Positions 26,016 through 35,201 are shown, counted from the stretch's first letter. The stretch is 64,000 nucleotides of DNA from an uncultured Eubacterium sp. (GCA_910584245.1 CAJTZF010000003.1:121753-185752), one strand, 5' to 3'. Notes: generated by a model not told the origin, from the sequence alone. Numbers and translations are program-made.

Positions 26016-27149
26016 TTATAGTTCTATCAGTTCCTTGGGTGAATGCGTGAGATTCCGGAAGCCGTCCTCCGTGACGACGATAAGATCCTCAATGCGGACG
26101 CCAAACGCCCCCTCTATATAAATACCCGGCTCTACCGTGATGACCATCCCCGGTTCCAGGACGCTCTCCTCGCGCGGTGAAAAGCATGGCGTTTCATGAA
26201 TCATAAGTCCCACGCTATGTCCCAGTCCATGCCCGAAATTGTCCCCGTAGCCCGCGTCTGCTATGATCTGTCTTGCGACGGCGTCCACCTCACAGCCCTT
26301 CCTGCCTGGCCGCACTGCCTCGAGAGCCGCTGTCTGCGCCCGGAGAACAATGTCATAAACGTGTCTCTGCCTCTCATCTGCATGCCCGATCATAACAGTC
26401 CTGGTCATGTCAGAGCAATATCCATTGACTTTGCACCCAAAATCCATCGTGAGAAAATCCCCGTCCCTGAGCACCCGGCCAGTCGGAATGGCGTGGGGCA
26501 TCGAAGAATGAATTCCGCCGGCCGCGATCGTATCAAAACTCGTATTCTCCGCACCCTGCTCCCTCATAAAAAATTCCAGCCAGGCGGCGACCTGCTGTTC
26601 GGTCAAAAAGCTGCGCTCCTGTCTCATTTCAGCCAGCTTTCTGATGATTTTCGCAAACGCCCCGTCGCCGATCTGCTCCGCCCTCTCAATATCCCGTATT
26701 TCATCCTCACTCTTAATCTGACGCATCCGGTCCAGCGCCCGGTGCAGCGGAACCAAATGAATCTCTTCCTGTACATATTTGCTCCACAATGCCTGAAGCG
26801 TGCGCCCCACCTTTACGGTCACATGCTCGTCCTCAAATCCGACCGAGAGCCCGGACGCCTTCTCTTTCCCCACGCGTTTTAAAATCTCTTCCACACAGCA
26901 TTCATAAATGTTATTTTTAATCTGGATCACTTCAAAGGCAGGACACTCCGCCCGCGCCGCCTCCGTATATCTCGAATCGGTAAAAACAAGATGCAGCTCC
27001 CGGGACAGATAGATAACCCCCTCTCCCCGGAAGCCGCTGCATTTGCGCATATTGGCAGGTGAGGTAACAAAAATGCCATCCACCTTTTTTACCTCCATCA
27101 CCTCTGTTTCCCATTTTGAAAAAAATTCCCCGTTATTATTTTCCGTCAT
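26016..27149 (-). CDS. Xaa-Pro aminopeptidase/dipeptidase (peptidase family M24)
   Basis: This dinuclear metallopeptidase cleaves X-Pro bonds in peptides. The N-terminal creatinase-like domain (about 1-150) precedes a pita-bread catalytic domain with the five metal ligands visible: Asp in TMDFGCKVNGYCSDMTRT (two Asp), His in GHGLGHSVGLMIHE, Glu in VITVEPGIYIE and Glu in GVRIEDLIVV. The 377-residue length is slightly long for the family because of an 18-residue N-terminal extension. The ATG at 27149 has AAGGAGAACAAGG upstream and overlaps the yqeG stop (ATGA), indicating coupling. Cytoplasmic. Confidence 0.93.
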   Translation of the reverse strand: MTENNNGEFFSKWETEVMEVKKVDGIFVTSPANMRKCSGFRGEGVIYLSRELHLVFTDSRYTEAARAECPAFEVIQIKNNIYECCVEEILKRVGKEKASGLSVGFEDEHVTVKVGRTLQALWSKYVQEEIHLVPLHRALDRMRQIKSEDEIRDIERAEQIGDGAFAKIIRKLAEMRQERSFLTEQQVAAWLEFFMREQGAENTSFDTIAAGGIHSSMPHAIPTGRVLRDGDFLTMDFGCKVNGYCSDMTRTVMIGHADERQRHVYDIVLRAQTAALEAVRPGRKGCEVDAVARQIIADAGYGDNFGHGLGHSVGLMIHETPCFSPREESVLEPGMVITVEPGIYIEGAFGVRIEDLIVVTEDGFRNLTHSPKELIEL

Positions 27150-27664
27150 CCTTGTTCTCCTTCTTTCGATCCCTTCCGGCTGCGGTACTCCTTTAAAATA
27201 ATTTTTTCCAGGTACCGCTTGATAACAATCTGAATTTCCTCCCGTTTATTTATCGGCTTTACGAGAATATTCCGAATGCCGCACCTCTTGGCACCCCAGA
27301 TGTCCGTAAACAGCTGGTCTCCCACAAACAACGTGGTCTCCTTTTCCGTTCCCATGCGCACCATAGCATCCATATACCCTTTGCGCCTCGGTTTATGGGC
27401 GTTAAAAATCATGTGTACCCCGATTCTTTTATTAAAACTGCTGACACGCTGCTTTTTATTGTTGGAGATAAGACAGCACTCAAATCCGATGCGCTTCAAC
27501 CGCTCAAACAGCGCAACCGCCCTCTCATTGGCATCCATGCCATGCTCTACAAGCGTATTATCAATGTCGAACAGAATTCCCCGGTATCCTTCCTCATACA
27601 ACCCCTCGAAATCAATGTCGTACGTAGACGATACCGTCTCATCCGGGAAAAATATCTCAAACAT
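27146..27664 (-). CDS. yqeG: YqeG-family HAD phosphatase
   Basis: This HAD superfamily IIIA phosphatase of 172 residues has motif I FDIDNTLVEHG, motif II in CLISNNK, the Lys of motif III in FNAHKPRRKGY and motif IV FVGDQLFTDIWGAKR, all characteristic of YqeG. B. subtilis YqeG lies in a ribosome-assembly gene neighbourhood; the substrate is unknown. I prefer the ATG at 27664, nine bases after AAGG; an ATG at 27673 is too close to that site. The gene is cotranscribed with pepP and follows the DUF815 ATPase gene. Confidence 0.9.
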   Translation of the reverse strand: MFEIFFPDETVSSTYDIDFEGLYEEGYRGILFDIDNTLVEHGMDANERAVALFERLKRIGFECCLISNNKKQRVSSFNKRIGVHMIFNAHKPRRKGYMDAMVRMGTEKETTLFVGDQLFTDIWGAKRCGIRNILVKPINKREEIQIVIKRYLEKIILKEYRSRKGSKEGEQG

Positions 27665-27704
27665 AGGTTCCATCCTTTCCAGTTAGGGCAAACCGGACGC
27701 CCGA

Positions 27705-29030
27705 TTAAGCCGTACTACCGATTTTGGTAATAAACTGTTCTGCCACACGCCCGGAATACCCGCCATTTCGAACACTCCACGCATTTGCCTTCTGAAGCAG
27801 TTCCTCTCTTGAAAGAGTGATCTCCGGTTTCTCCGCGGCGAGGCCGAGCACAATCTCCTCGAATTCTTTTTTTGACGGCCTGGAAAAATTGATCTGGACG
27901 CCAAACCGCGCCACTAAAGATAATTTTTCCTGCATCGTATCTGACCGGTGCAGTTCATCCGCAGACATATCCGAGCGGTCGCTCCACGTCTCACGAATCA
28001 GATGCCTCCGGTTTGACGTGGCATAGATCAGCACATTATCCGGTTTTACTTCCAGACCACCCTCGATAACTGCCTTCAAATACTTGTATTCGATCTCAAA
28101 TTCTTCAAAAGACAAGTCATCCATATAAATGATAAATTTATAATTTCGGTTTTTCACCTGTTCTATAATATGTGACAAATCCCGGAACTGGTGCTTGTAA
28201 ATTTCAATCAGGCGCAGCCCGCTGTCATAATACTGGTTTAATACCGCTTTAATACAAGTGGATTTCCCCGTGCCGCTGTCGCCGAACAGCAGACAATTAT
28301 TGGCCTTCCTTCCCTCGACAAATGCCTGGGTATTTTCGACAAGCTGCTGCTTCTGGATCTCGTAACCGACGAGATGGGAAAATGTCACATCGCTCGTATG
28401 GGTGATCGGGGATAGTTCCATCTCCCCCAGCTCCCGATCAATAATGCGGAACGCTTTATTTAAGCCAAATTTGCCGACGCCGTATTTTTTGTAAAAATCC
28501 GTGACAGCTGCAAAAAAACCATACCCGCCGGACGCCCCGGCCAGCGCCCCGGCCAGCTCCTTGACTTTTTCGCTTACGCTTTTATTATAAGTATTTTCAT
28601 CCTTTGCCAGTGACCGGTAATTCGTCAGTATGGAAAAACATTTCACAGAAAGCAGCTCCTCGATTTCCGTAAAATCAAAATGAAAGATCCGGTAAAAGCA
28701 CTGCATATCCTGTTTGACAATCTCATTCACACTCGCCTGGTCCTCGTGCTCCCTGTCAATCCCTACCTTTTCACATATTACGCTAAATGGGTTTTCATCT
28801 GTCGCAAGCAGGTAGGCGATATAGCATTGCCACAAATTGTCATCAAACCCGTACCGGGTGGCGATATCCAGAATACGGTATACCTGGTCGTAGATCTCCC
28901 TCACATAGGCGTCCTTATCCCCGGCGCTCCCATCCTCTGAAATACGTCTAAAAATGTCACTCAGTTTCATGAGAACGGAATCCCCTCTGCCATTTCCATA
29001 CATAATCAATCTTGCTGTGTCACGATACAT
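27705..29030 (-). CDS. DUF815-family AAA+ ATPase
   Basis: This cytoplasmic P-loop ATPase of 441 residues has Walker A LFGDSGTGKSTCIKAVL near residue 250, Walker B KFIIYMDDLSFEEFE near 300 and a sensor segment LIYATSNRRHLIRE. These match the DUF815 family, which is common in Clostridia and usually lies near argS or yqeG. The N-terminal 210 residues are helical and family specific. Start choice is uncertain: 29030 fits family N-termini (YGNGRGDS segment), and 28970 has an equally good GAGGGG site. Biological role unknown. Confidence 0.88.
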   Translation of the reverse strand: MYRDTARLIMYGNGRGDSVLMKLSDIFRRISEDGSAGDKDAYVREIYDQVYRILDIATRYGFDDNLWQCYIAYLLATDENPFSVICEKVGIDREHEDQASVNEIVKQDMQCFYRIFHFDFTEIEELLSVKCFSILTNYRSLAKDENTYNKSVSEKVKELAGALAGASGGYGFFAAVTDFYKKYGVGKFGLNKAFRIIDRELGEMELSPITHTSDVTFSHLVGYEIQKQQLVENTQAFVEGRKANNCLLFGDSGTGKSTCIKAVLNQYYDSGLRLIEIYKHQFRDLSHIIEQVKNRNYKFIIYMDDLSFEEFEIEYKYLKAVIEGGLEVKPDNVLIYATSNRRHLIRETWSDRSDMSADELHRSDTMQEKLSLVARFGVQINFSRPSKKEFEEIVLGLAAEKPEITLSREELLQKANAWSVRNGGYSGRVAEQFITKIGSTA

Positions 29031-29069
29031 AAAGTTTCCCCGCTTTCTCTCGTCCGGTGCAATACGGAC

Positions 29070-30848
29070 TTACATTTTTTCCGGCGCCGAAAAACCAAGC
29101 AGCTCAATACACTGTTCCAATACATTTCTCACAAGGACAAGCAGCTGGATATAAGACGCCTTTTTTGTCTCGTCCTCATTGCCGAGAATTTTATTTTCAT
29201 GGTAAAACACATTTAAGCTATCGCTCAGCTCATATATAAACTGGCAAATTTTGTGCGGAGCCTTTTCCTCATACGCCGCCTCCATCGTATCCGCATATTT
29301 GGCAAGCGTCAAATACAAATGAATCTCGCTTTCCTTTTCCGGCGCCCGAAGCAGCTCCGGATTCCCCTTTTCGTCCAGCTCTCCACCGCTTTCCTTATAT
29401 TTGCCGAGCAGCGATTTGATACGGACGATCGTATATAAAATGTACGGCCCCGTATTTCCCTCAAACGACGTAAAACGCTCCATGTCAAACATGTAATCCT
29501 TCGACGCCTGGTTCGACAAGTCACCGTATTTGATTGCGGCAAGTCCCACCTTCTCGGAAATTTCCCTGGCCTCTTTCTCGTCATAATCGCGGTTTTCCCG
29601 TATCTTCCCGTACACCTGCTCGTTTACGTCATCCCTTAGCACTTCGAGCCGGAGCACTCCGCCATCTCTCGTCTTAAATGGCTTTCCGTCCCTGCCGTTC
29701 ATCGTTCCAAACCCGATAAACATCAGACTGGTATCCCCGCCCGTAAGCGATGCCTTTTTTGCGGTGCGGAACACCTGTGTAAAATGAAGCGACTGCCTTT
29801 TATCCGCAAGGTAAATGATTTCATCCGGCGAAAAGAGCTTCTCCCTGTCGATAATGGTGGCAAGATCGGTCGTGGCGTAGAGCGTCGCCCCGTTTGATTT
29901 TACAATCAGGCACGGCGGAAGCTCCTTTTTATCGCCCTCCTCCGTCACATCGACGACCAGCGCGCCCTCACTTTCATAGGCGAGCCCATCTGCTTTCATT
30001 TTCTCAATCATATCCGGAATATATGCCTGGACGTCACTTTCCTTTTTCCACAGATCAAATTGTACATTTAATTTTTCATACACTCTCTTTAGATCGGTGA
30101 TGGAAACATCTAAAATATGGTTCCAAAGCGCGATATACCCGCGCTCGCCCTCCTGCAGCCTGGCCGTCGCCTGCTGCGCCTCCAAAAGATACTCTTTGTG
30201 CTCCTTGGAGTATCCGCTGGCGTAGGGGTAAATCTCCTCTAAATCCGAGATACTAAACGGCGGCTCTTCCGGGTATTCCCCGCTAAAATCCGCGTCAAAA
30301 TAGGGCAGCCCCGGCTGGCGCCTCTTCAGCTCCGTAATAATTAAACCGATGGGAAGCCCCCAGTCGCCGAGATGTACATCTCCGACCACCGTGTCTCCCA
30401 TATACCTCATAATACGCTTGATGCTCTCGCCGATAATCGCCGAGCGGAGATGGCCGACATGAAGCGGCTTTGCCACATTTGGCCCGCCATAATCAACAAT
30501 AACCGTCTTCGGCATATCCGGAAGCTCCAGTCCAAATTTATCCTCTCTCATCATCATTCCCGCGAGCCCGGCTAATGTATCGCCGCTGACGGTTATATTT
30601 ATAAATCCAGGATTTACTGCTTCGATCTTCTGAAACATTTCCTCCCCTTCTAATTTCCCTATTACATCGGATGCGATCTGAACCGGCGCCTTTTTATATT
30701 CCTTTGCCGCAGCCATCGCTCCGTTACACTGGTACTGGCACAGGTCCGGGCGGTTCGACACAGTCACAAACCCATACTTTTTATCATATCCCGCCTGCTC
30801 AAAACCGAACCCAAGCTTATCCTTCAGCAAATCAATCAGTTTCTTCAT
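29070..30848 (-). CDS. argS: Arginyl-tRNA synthetase
   Basis: This class I aminoacyl-tRNA synthetase charges tRNA-Arg. The 592-residue length is typical. An N-terminal tRNA-recognition domain (1-110) precedes the catalytic core with the HIGH-type motif NVAKPLHVGHLRSAIIGE near residue 130, the FIGFGTMNGRDGKPFKTRDG region that replaces KMSKS, and a C-terminal anticodon-binding helical domain (DALR-type, from about 470) ending in LVLVRNVLEQCIELLG. GAGGGAAACG precedes the ATG. No T-box-like leader fits in the 45-base gap to aroA. Confidence 0.96.
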   Translation of the reverse strand: MKKLIDLLKDKLGFGFEQAGYDKKYGFVTVSNRPDLCQYQCNGAMAAAKEYKKAPVQIASDVIGKLEGEEMFQKIEAVNPGFINITVSGDTLAGLAGMMMREDKFGLELPDMPKTVIVDYGGPNVAKPLHVGHLRSAIIGESIKRIMRYMGDTVVGDVHLGDWGLPIGLIITELKRRQPGLPYFDADFSGEYPEEPPFSISDLEEIYPYASGYSKEHKEYLLEAQQATARLQEGERGYIALWNHILDVSITDLKRVYEKLNVQFDLWKKESDVQAYIPDMIEKMKADGLAYESEGALVVDVTEEGDKKELPPCLIVKSNGATLYATTDLATIIDREKLFSPDEIIYLADKRQSLHFTQVFRTAKKASLTGGDTSLMFIGFGTMNGRDGKPFKTRDGGVLRLEVLRDDVNEQVYGKIRENRDYDEKEAREISEKVGLAAIKYGDLSNQASKDYMFDMERFTSFEGNTGPYILYTIVRIKSLLGKYKESGGELDEKGNPELLRAPEKESEIHLYLTLAKYADTMEAAYEEKAPHKICQFIYELSDSLNVFYHENKILGNEDETKKASYIQLLVLVRNVLEQCIELLGFSAPEKM

Positions 30849-30893
30849 CGTTTCCCTCCATGTCTATCGTTCTCACTCATTTATTTTAGTTTC

Positions 30894-32192
30894 TTATCCC
30901 AGGCTTGTCAATAGCTCGAAATAATTTTCAAAGGTTTTTCTACAGCACCCGGGATTGTCAATAACAATGCCCTTTACGCGGCATCCAACGAGTGAAAATG
31001 CCATTGCCATGCGGTGGTCCTCATACGTATTTACCACTGCCGGCCTTACCTCGCCGGGATGTACCGTAATCCCATCCGGCCTCTCCTCACAGCGGATACC
31101 CATGCGCGCCAATTCTGTCACGATACCGTGTATGCGGTCGGATTCCTGTCCCCGGATGTGCCCCACACCATCTATAACCGTCTCGCTGTCTGCAAACGGG
31201 GCCACGGCTGCCAGCGTCATCGTCTGGTCGGAGAAATCGCTCATGTCCACATGGACGCCTCTCAGCTGCCCACACTTCACCCCCGTCACGACGACGCCGT
31301 CCCGCTCCTCCTTTACATGGCATCCCATCTGCTCTAATACATCAATAAATTTTATGTCTCCCTGGGTTGTGGCGCTGTGCACATGCATAACTTTCACTTC
31401 GCTGCCCGTCACGGCCGCCAGTCCATAAAAATAACATGCCGCCGACACATCCGGCTCGATCTGGTACTCCCTGCCCCGGTACGTCTGTCCGCGCATAACC
31501 CGGTATGTATTTTCATCCAGCCTGCACACCTGGCACCCAAACTCCTCCATCATTTTCATCGTAATTCCGACATAAGCCCTCGCACTTCTCGTTCCGGTCA
31601 GATGCACGGTGACCCCCTCCCGGCACATCACACCGCTCAATAAGAGAGCGCTCAAAAACTGGCTGCTGGCATCTATATTCAGGCCTACGGATTCCGGGTT
31701 TCTGTCCTCCCTGCCACAAATGCGAAACGGAAAGGCATACGGCTGCTCCAAAAACTCAAACTTTGCCCCGAGCTCCTCCAATGCGCGCAAAAGCGGCTCC
31801 ATCGGCCGTTTCTTCATCTGCTCCGACGACTCCACCCAAAAATGCTGGCCGGACAGCGCGAGAAGCGCCGTGAGAAATCTGGCCGCCGTGCCCGCACTTC
31901 CCACATACACCCTCCGGCCCTCGTGCGCGCCAGAGACTGCGGGAATGCTTCCCCCGTGTCCTTCGATCACGACTTTATGCTCTTCTTCGTTTACCTCCAC
32001 TAAAAAACCGATATCCCTCAGCGCCTGCATAAATACTTTGGAATCATCGCTAAACAACACCCCGCGAAGCACTGTCGTCCCCTCCGCCAACGCGCCCACA
32101 AGCAGCGCCCGGTTTGTGATGCTCTTCGAGCCGGGTACCGTCACCTCAAATCTGTGAAACCCTTCGATCGGTGTACAAACATATTGTTTCAT
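30894..32192 (-). CDS. aroA: 3-phosphoshikimate 1-carboxyvinyltransferase (EPSP synthase)
   Basis: This enzyme transfers the enolpyruvyl group of PEP to shikimate 3-phosphate. Evidence: the N-terminal VTVPGSKSITNRALLVGALA block with the substrate-binding Lys, the YVGSAGTAARFLTALLAL segment, the QFLSALLLSG block, and the C-terminal hallmark TYEDHRMAMAFSLVG plus DNPGCCRKTFENYF. The chosen start at 32192 (MKQYVCTPI, 432 residues) is six bases after CGGAGG. The gene has a good promoter and is the first of the long housekeeping run, although argS and the others may have further promoters. Confidence 0.95.
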   Translation of the reverse strand: MKQYVCTPIEGFHRFEVTVPGSKSITNRALLVGALAEGTTVLRGVLFSDDSKVFMQALRDIGFLVEVNEEEHKVVIEGHGGSIPAVSGAHEGRRVYVGSAGTAARFLTALLALSGQHFWVESSEQMKKRPMEPLLRALEELGAKFEFLEQPYAFPFRICGREDRNPESVGLNIDASSQFLSALLLSGVMCREGVTVHLTGTRSARAYVGITMKMMEEFGCQVCRLDENTYRVMRGQTYRGREYQIEPDVSAACYFYGLAAVTGSEVKVMHVHSATTQGDIKFIDVLEQMGCHVKEERDGVVVTGVKCGQLRGVHVDMSDFSDQTMTLAAVAPFADSETVIDGVGHIRGQESDRIHGIVTELARMGIRCEERPDGITVHPGEVRPAVVNTYEDHRMAMAFSLVGCRVKGIVIDNPGCCRKTFENYFELLTSLG

Positions 32193-32261
32193 AACCATCC
32201 TCCGTTCTATATTATGATATCCGCAGGAGACAAACGCCTCTTAACCCTAATCTAGTATCTT

Positions 32262-32290
32262 ATTATATATGCCTCTACAAAGAAAAGCAA
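32262..32290 (-). promoter_or_regulatory. Promoter for aroA
   Basis: On the minus strand TTGCTT (32285-32290) and a perfect TATAAT (32262-32267) are 17 bases apart, about 70 bases before the aroA start. Its -35 box is only five bases from the -35 box of the divergent hydrolase promoter. Confidence 0.65.
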
Positions 32291-32295
32291 CTAAT

Positions 32296-32324
32296 TTGAT
32301 TTTTCCTGTCAAAAATATTATAAT
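32296..32324 (+). promoter_or_regulatory. Promoter for the hydrolase/acyl-transfer cluster
   Basis: TTGATT (32296-32301) and a perfect TATAAT (32319-32324) are 17 bases apart. The -10 box lies in a 12-base palindrome ATATTATAATAT (32315-32326). The hydrolase start codon is about 100 bases downstream, leaving an untranslated leader of roughly 95 bases that shows no recognisable riboswitch. Confidence 0.65.
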
Positions 32325-32425
32325 ATATTCAATAAAATAACGGGTAAATATCTATAATAAAATATCAGGCAAATTTTAAAATAGTATTAACCTATGTAAA
32401 ATAAAAAGAGGCTAGGTATATTATC

Positions 32426-33391
32426 ATGAAAAATAAAGGGATTAAAATATTAGGGGCCGCCGCCGTGGCAGCCAGCGTATTTATGGCGTCCGGCTGGTCC
32501 TTTTTTAAAATGACTGTACGCTGTAAAAAACAAAAAAAACTGCTGAAAAAGAAGTGGTTTCAATTATCTCATACAAAAATCAATCATCCGAGACATAAAT
32601 TTGAGAAAGAGTATGAGGATGGCAAAATGTGGTGCATGCGGCAAAATATGCAGGACTGCTATATAAAAAGCAGCGATGGGCTCATACTCCATGCTTATTA
32701 CCTGCCGGCAAGAAACGCGGAGAGATTTGTGCTGTTAATCCACGGATACAAGGGCAGCGGTTTTGGGGATTTTGCCTATACCTCCCGCTTCCTTCATGAG
32801 AATCACTGTCATTTACTTTTTATTGACCAGAGATGCTGCGGAATGAGCCAGGGAAAGTATATTACTTTTGGGGCGATGGAACAATATGACGTACAAAAAT
32901 GGGCGTATTATATTGCCAGACGGAATAAAAGCAGGCTTCCTATATATCTCTATGGAGAATCTATGGGAGCGGCGGCGGCGCTTATGGCATCGGGCCGCAA
33001 ATTGCCAAAAGAGGTAAAAGGACTTATTGCTGACTGTGGTTTTCGCTCCATGAAGCAACAGATCAAAGATATGGCGGCAAACTGGTTCCACCTGCATTGG
33101 ATTGGGCTTTTGCTGCTCCGGCTGGATTTGTTTTGCGCCATATCCGCCGGCTTCCGTATGAAGGAGGCAGATACGACGAACGCCATGAAAAAAAATAAAA
33201 GACCTGTTTTATTTTTTCACGGGGAAGAGGATACCTATGTGAATCCAAAAAATTCCACATATAATTATTCTGTATGCCAGGCTTCCAAAGAACTCGTGCT
33301 TATCCCGGGAGCAAGACATCTTTGCAGCGCCTATGTGGAACCGGAATTGTACCGGGAAAAGATATTATGTTTTTTTGCAAAATATGATTAA
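32426..33391 (+). CDS. Membrane-anchored alpha/beta hydrolase
   Basis: This 321-residue serine hydrolase has a hydrophobic N-terminal anchor (residues 8-28) followed by a basic KKQKKLLKKK stretch. The alpha/beta fold is clear: oxyanion segment VLLIHGYKGSGFG near residue 105, DQRCCGMSQGKYI, nucleophile elbow LYGESMGAAAAL near 175, acid Asp in FHGEEDTYVNP near 265, and the catalytic His in PGARHLCSAY near 295. Related proteins are annotated as cell-surface or esterase-like hydrolases; the substrate is unknown. It leads a plus-strand group with condensation-like, carrier-protein and ligase genes and might release or transfer their product (inference). The ribosome-binding site is weak. Base composition is AT-richer than the flanking genes. 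Confidence 0.85.
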   Translation: MKNKGIKILGAAAVAASVFMASGWSFFKMTVRCKKQKKLLKKKWFQLSHTKINHPRHKFEKEYEDGKMWCMRQNMQDCYIKSSDGLILHAYYLPARNAERFVLLIHGYKGSGFGDFAYTSRFLHENHCHLLFIDQRCCGMSQGKYITFGAMEQYDVQKWAYYIARRNKSRLPIYLYGESMGAAAALMASGRKLPKEVKGLIADCGFRSMKQQIKDMAANWFHLHWIGLLLLRLDLFCAISAGFRMKEADTTNAMKKNKRPVLFFHGEEDTYVNPKNSTYNYSVCQASKELVLIPGARHLCSAYVEPELYREKILCFFAKYD

Positions 33392-33405
33392 ATCCTCTTA
33401 ATGTC

Positions 33406-33433
33406 TTGGACAATTTCACATAAAATGTATGTT
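33406..33433 (+). promoter_or_regulatory. Possible internal promoter before the condensation-like gene
   Basis: TTGGAC (33406-33411) and TATGTT (33428-33433) are 16 bases apart in the 120-base gap between the hydrolase stop and the condensation-like start at 33512. This suggests that the acyltransferase, carrier and ligase genes can be transcribed without the hydrolase gene. Confidence 0.4.
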
Positions 33434-33511
33434 AAATCCCTTAGTGGGTAGAAATAATAAATGAAATATGATAATGTTTCAATGGAAGGAATAAGACAGG
33501 GGGATTTGCAA

Positions 33512-34897
33512 ATGCAACAATATTATCCTTTAACAGCAGCACAGAAACTTCATCATAACTGGATTCTAAATTATAAGACGCAGCAGGTGGCGGGAGTCAG
33601 TGTCGTGGCATCCCTAAAATCGCCGCTGGATTTTGGCCTTTTAAAAAAATGTATTCAATTAGAATTTGAGCGTTATGGATGTATGAGAGTCCGTTTTACA
33701 AAGCCGGACAAAAAAGGAGACGTAAAACAGTACATTGTAAAAAAAGATACGAGGGATATTCCGATTAAGGATTTATCCGGCATGCGTATGGCGGATGCAG
33801 ACCAGCTCATGCAACAGTGGGCATATGAAACTTTTGACGGGGATGATATCTCATTATGTGATGTGACGATGGTAAGACTTCCGGAAGGGTACAATGGATT
33901 CTTTATCCATATGGATCACAGACTTATTGATTCCTGTGGTCTCGTAGTAATGATTAATGATTTGATGCAGCTCTATACCCATTATAGATTTCAATCCGAA
34001 TATCCTTCCGATCTGGCGGACTTTGAAAAAGTCCTGGAAAAGGATTTAAAAAAGGCAAACAATGAAAAACGGTTTGCCAAGGATAAAAAGTTTTGGGATA
34101 ATCAGCTGGATACTCTGGGGGAGCCTCTTTATTCTGATGTTCAGGGGCCTTCTGTTCTTGAGGAGTCGAGAAAACTACACGGCAATAAACATTTGAGGGC
34201 GGCGGATATCGAGTTAAAAAATTTATTTGTGGAAGTGAAAGATTATTACCTGGAGCCGGAGCCGACCAAAAACCTCATACGTTTTTGCATGAACCATCAG
34301 CTATCCATGACAAATCTTTTACTATTGGGCATTCGAACTTATTTGTCAAAGGTAAATAATGGCCAGGAAGATATTACAATCCAAAACTTTATTTCCAGGC
34401 GTTCCACCCACGACGAGTGGACATCGGGAGGCAGCAGGACCATTATGTTCCCGTGCCGAACCGTCATTTCTCCGGATACAGATTTTATGTCGGCCGCTTA
34501 TGAGATCCAGAGTGTGCAAAATAAAATTTATATGCACAGTAATTATGACCCCGCACGAATTGAAGAAGAAATGAGAAAACGTTATAATACGCCGGAAAAT
34601 ACGTCTTATGAAAGTTGTTATCTCACATACCAGCCGATGCCTGTCAAGCTGGAGAATCCACATCTTGTAAATATCCCACAGCATGCTAAATGGTTTGCAA
34701 ATGGTGCAGCTACTAAAAAAATGTATTTGACCGTATCCCATACGGAAAACGGGGGAATGAATTTCTCCTATCATTACCAGACCGCCCATTTAGTGGAGCA
34801 TGATATGGAACTTTTGTATTACTACATGATGCGGATTCTGTTTAAGGGAATTGCGAACCCGGATATGAGCATCGGGGAAATCATGGAACAGGTATGA
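33512..34897 (+). CDS. Stand-alone condensation-domain-like acyltransferase
   Basis: This 461-residue protein belongs to the NRPS condensation/PapA-type acyltransferase superfamily. It begins YYPLTAAQKLHHNW, like the N-terminal C1 motif, and has the active-site motif as HMDHRLIDSCGLV near residue 145: the second His and the Asp of HHxxxDG are kept, the first His is Asp and the Gly is Ser. Later blocks (TNLLLLGIRTYLSKV, TIQNFISRR) resemble the second chloramphenicol-acetyltransferase-like lobe. I chose the ATG at 33512 because CAGGGGGATTTGCAA precedes it; the frame opens at 33461. It lacks fused carrier or adenylation domains, but separate genes for both follow, so it likely transfers an acyl group from the carrier protein to an amine or alcohol (inference). 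Confidence 0.85.
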   Translation: MQQYYPLTAAQKLHHNWILNYKTQQVAGVSVVASLKSPLDFGLLKKCIQLEFERYGCMRVRFTKPDKKGDVKQYIVKKDTRDIPIKDLSGMRMADADQLMQQWAYETFDGDDISLCDVTMVRLPEGYNGFFIHMDHRLIDSCGLVVMINDLMQLYTHYRFQSEYPSDLADFEKVLEKDLKKANNEKRFAKDKKFWDNQLDTLGEPLYSDVQGPSVLEESRKLHGNKHLRAADIELKNLFVEVKDYYLEPEPTKNLIRFCMNHQLSMTNLLLLGIRTYLSKVNNGQEDITIQNFISRRSTHDEWTSGGSRTIMFPCRTVISPDTDFMSAAYEIQSVQNKIYMHSNYDPARIEEEMRKRYNTPENTSYESCYLTYQPMPVKLENPHLVNIPQHAKWFANGAATKKMYLTVSHTENGGMNFSYHYQTAHLVEHDMELLYYYMMRILFKGIANPDMSIGEIMEQV

Positions 34898-34917
34898 GAG
34901 GCAAATGTATAAAAAAT

Positions 34918-34960
34918 CAAGATTATGCGCAAAAACAGCGCAGAAATGGGGGAAAATATG
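34918..34960 (+). repeat. Leader repeat copy C (before the carrier-protein gene)
   Basis: GATTATGCGCAAAAACAGCG is followed by CAGAAATGGGGG and the ATG of the carrier protein gene. The same core with small changes precedes aroDK, the ABC-type ATPase gene and iorB. GCGC-AAAAACA-GCGC could form a small stem just before the ribosome-binding site. Confidence 0.6.
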
Positions 34961-35197
34961 ACACAGGACATGCAGTTTAAGAAAATTGTAGCCCAGTATT
35001 GCGATATCGCGCCGGAGGAAATGAACAACGATATGAGGTTCCGGGAAGATTTAGGATTTAGTTCTCTTGATTTTATGTCTTTTTTAGGAGAGCTGGAGGA
35101 TACCTTTGACATAGAGTTAGAGGAGGAAGACGCATTACAGGTTGTTACGATTGCAGAGGCTTTGGAATTATTAGAACGATTACAGCAGGAGGCGTAG
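34958..35197 (+). CDS. Acyl/peptidyl carrier protein
   Basis: This 79-residue acidic four-helix protein carries the phosphopantetheine attachment motif as REDLGFSSLDFMSFLGELE near residues 28-46; the second Ser of FSSLD aligns with the modified Ser of the usual DSL motif. The start at 34958 is set by GGGGGAAAAT before ATG; the open frame reaches back to 34925. It sits between the condensation-like gene and the acyl-AMP ligase gene (4-base gap to the latter), which implies that the ligase loads it and the condensation-like enzyme unloads it. No phosphopantetheinyl transferase is encoded in this window. Confidence 0.92.
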   Translation: MTQDMQFKKIVAQYCDIAPEEMNNDMRFREDLGFSSLDFMSFLGELEDTFDIELEEEDALQVVTIAEALELLERLQQEA

Positions 35198-35201
35198 GGA
35201 A

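Noticed and set aside
29052..29069. GTCCG/CGGAC inverted repeat after argS
   Set aside because: Short arms and no T-run; probably chance between tightly spaced genes.
30849..30893. Possible T-box or attenuator before argS
   Set aside because: Only 45 bases separate it from aroA and no specifier stem or T-box consensus can fit.
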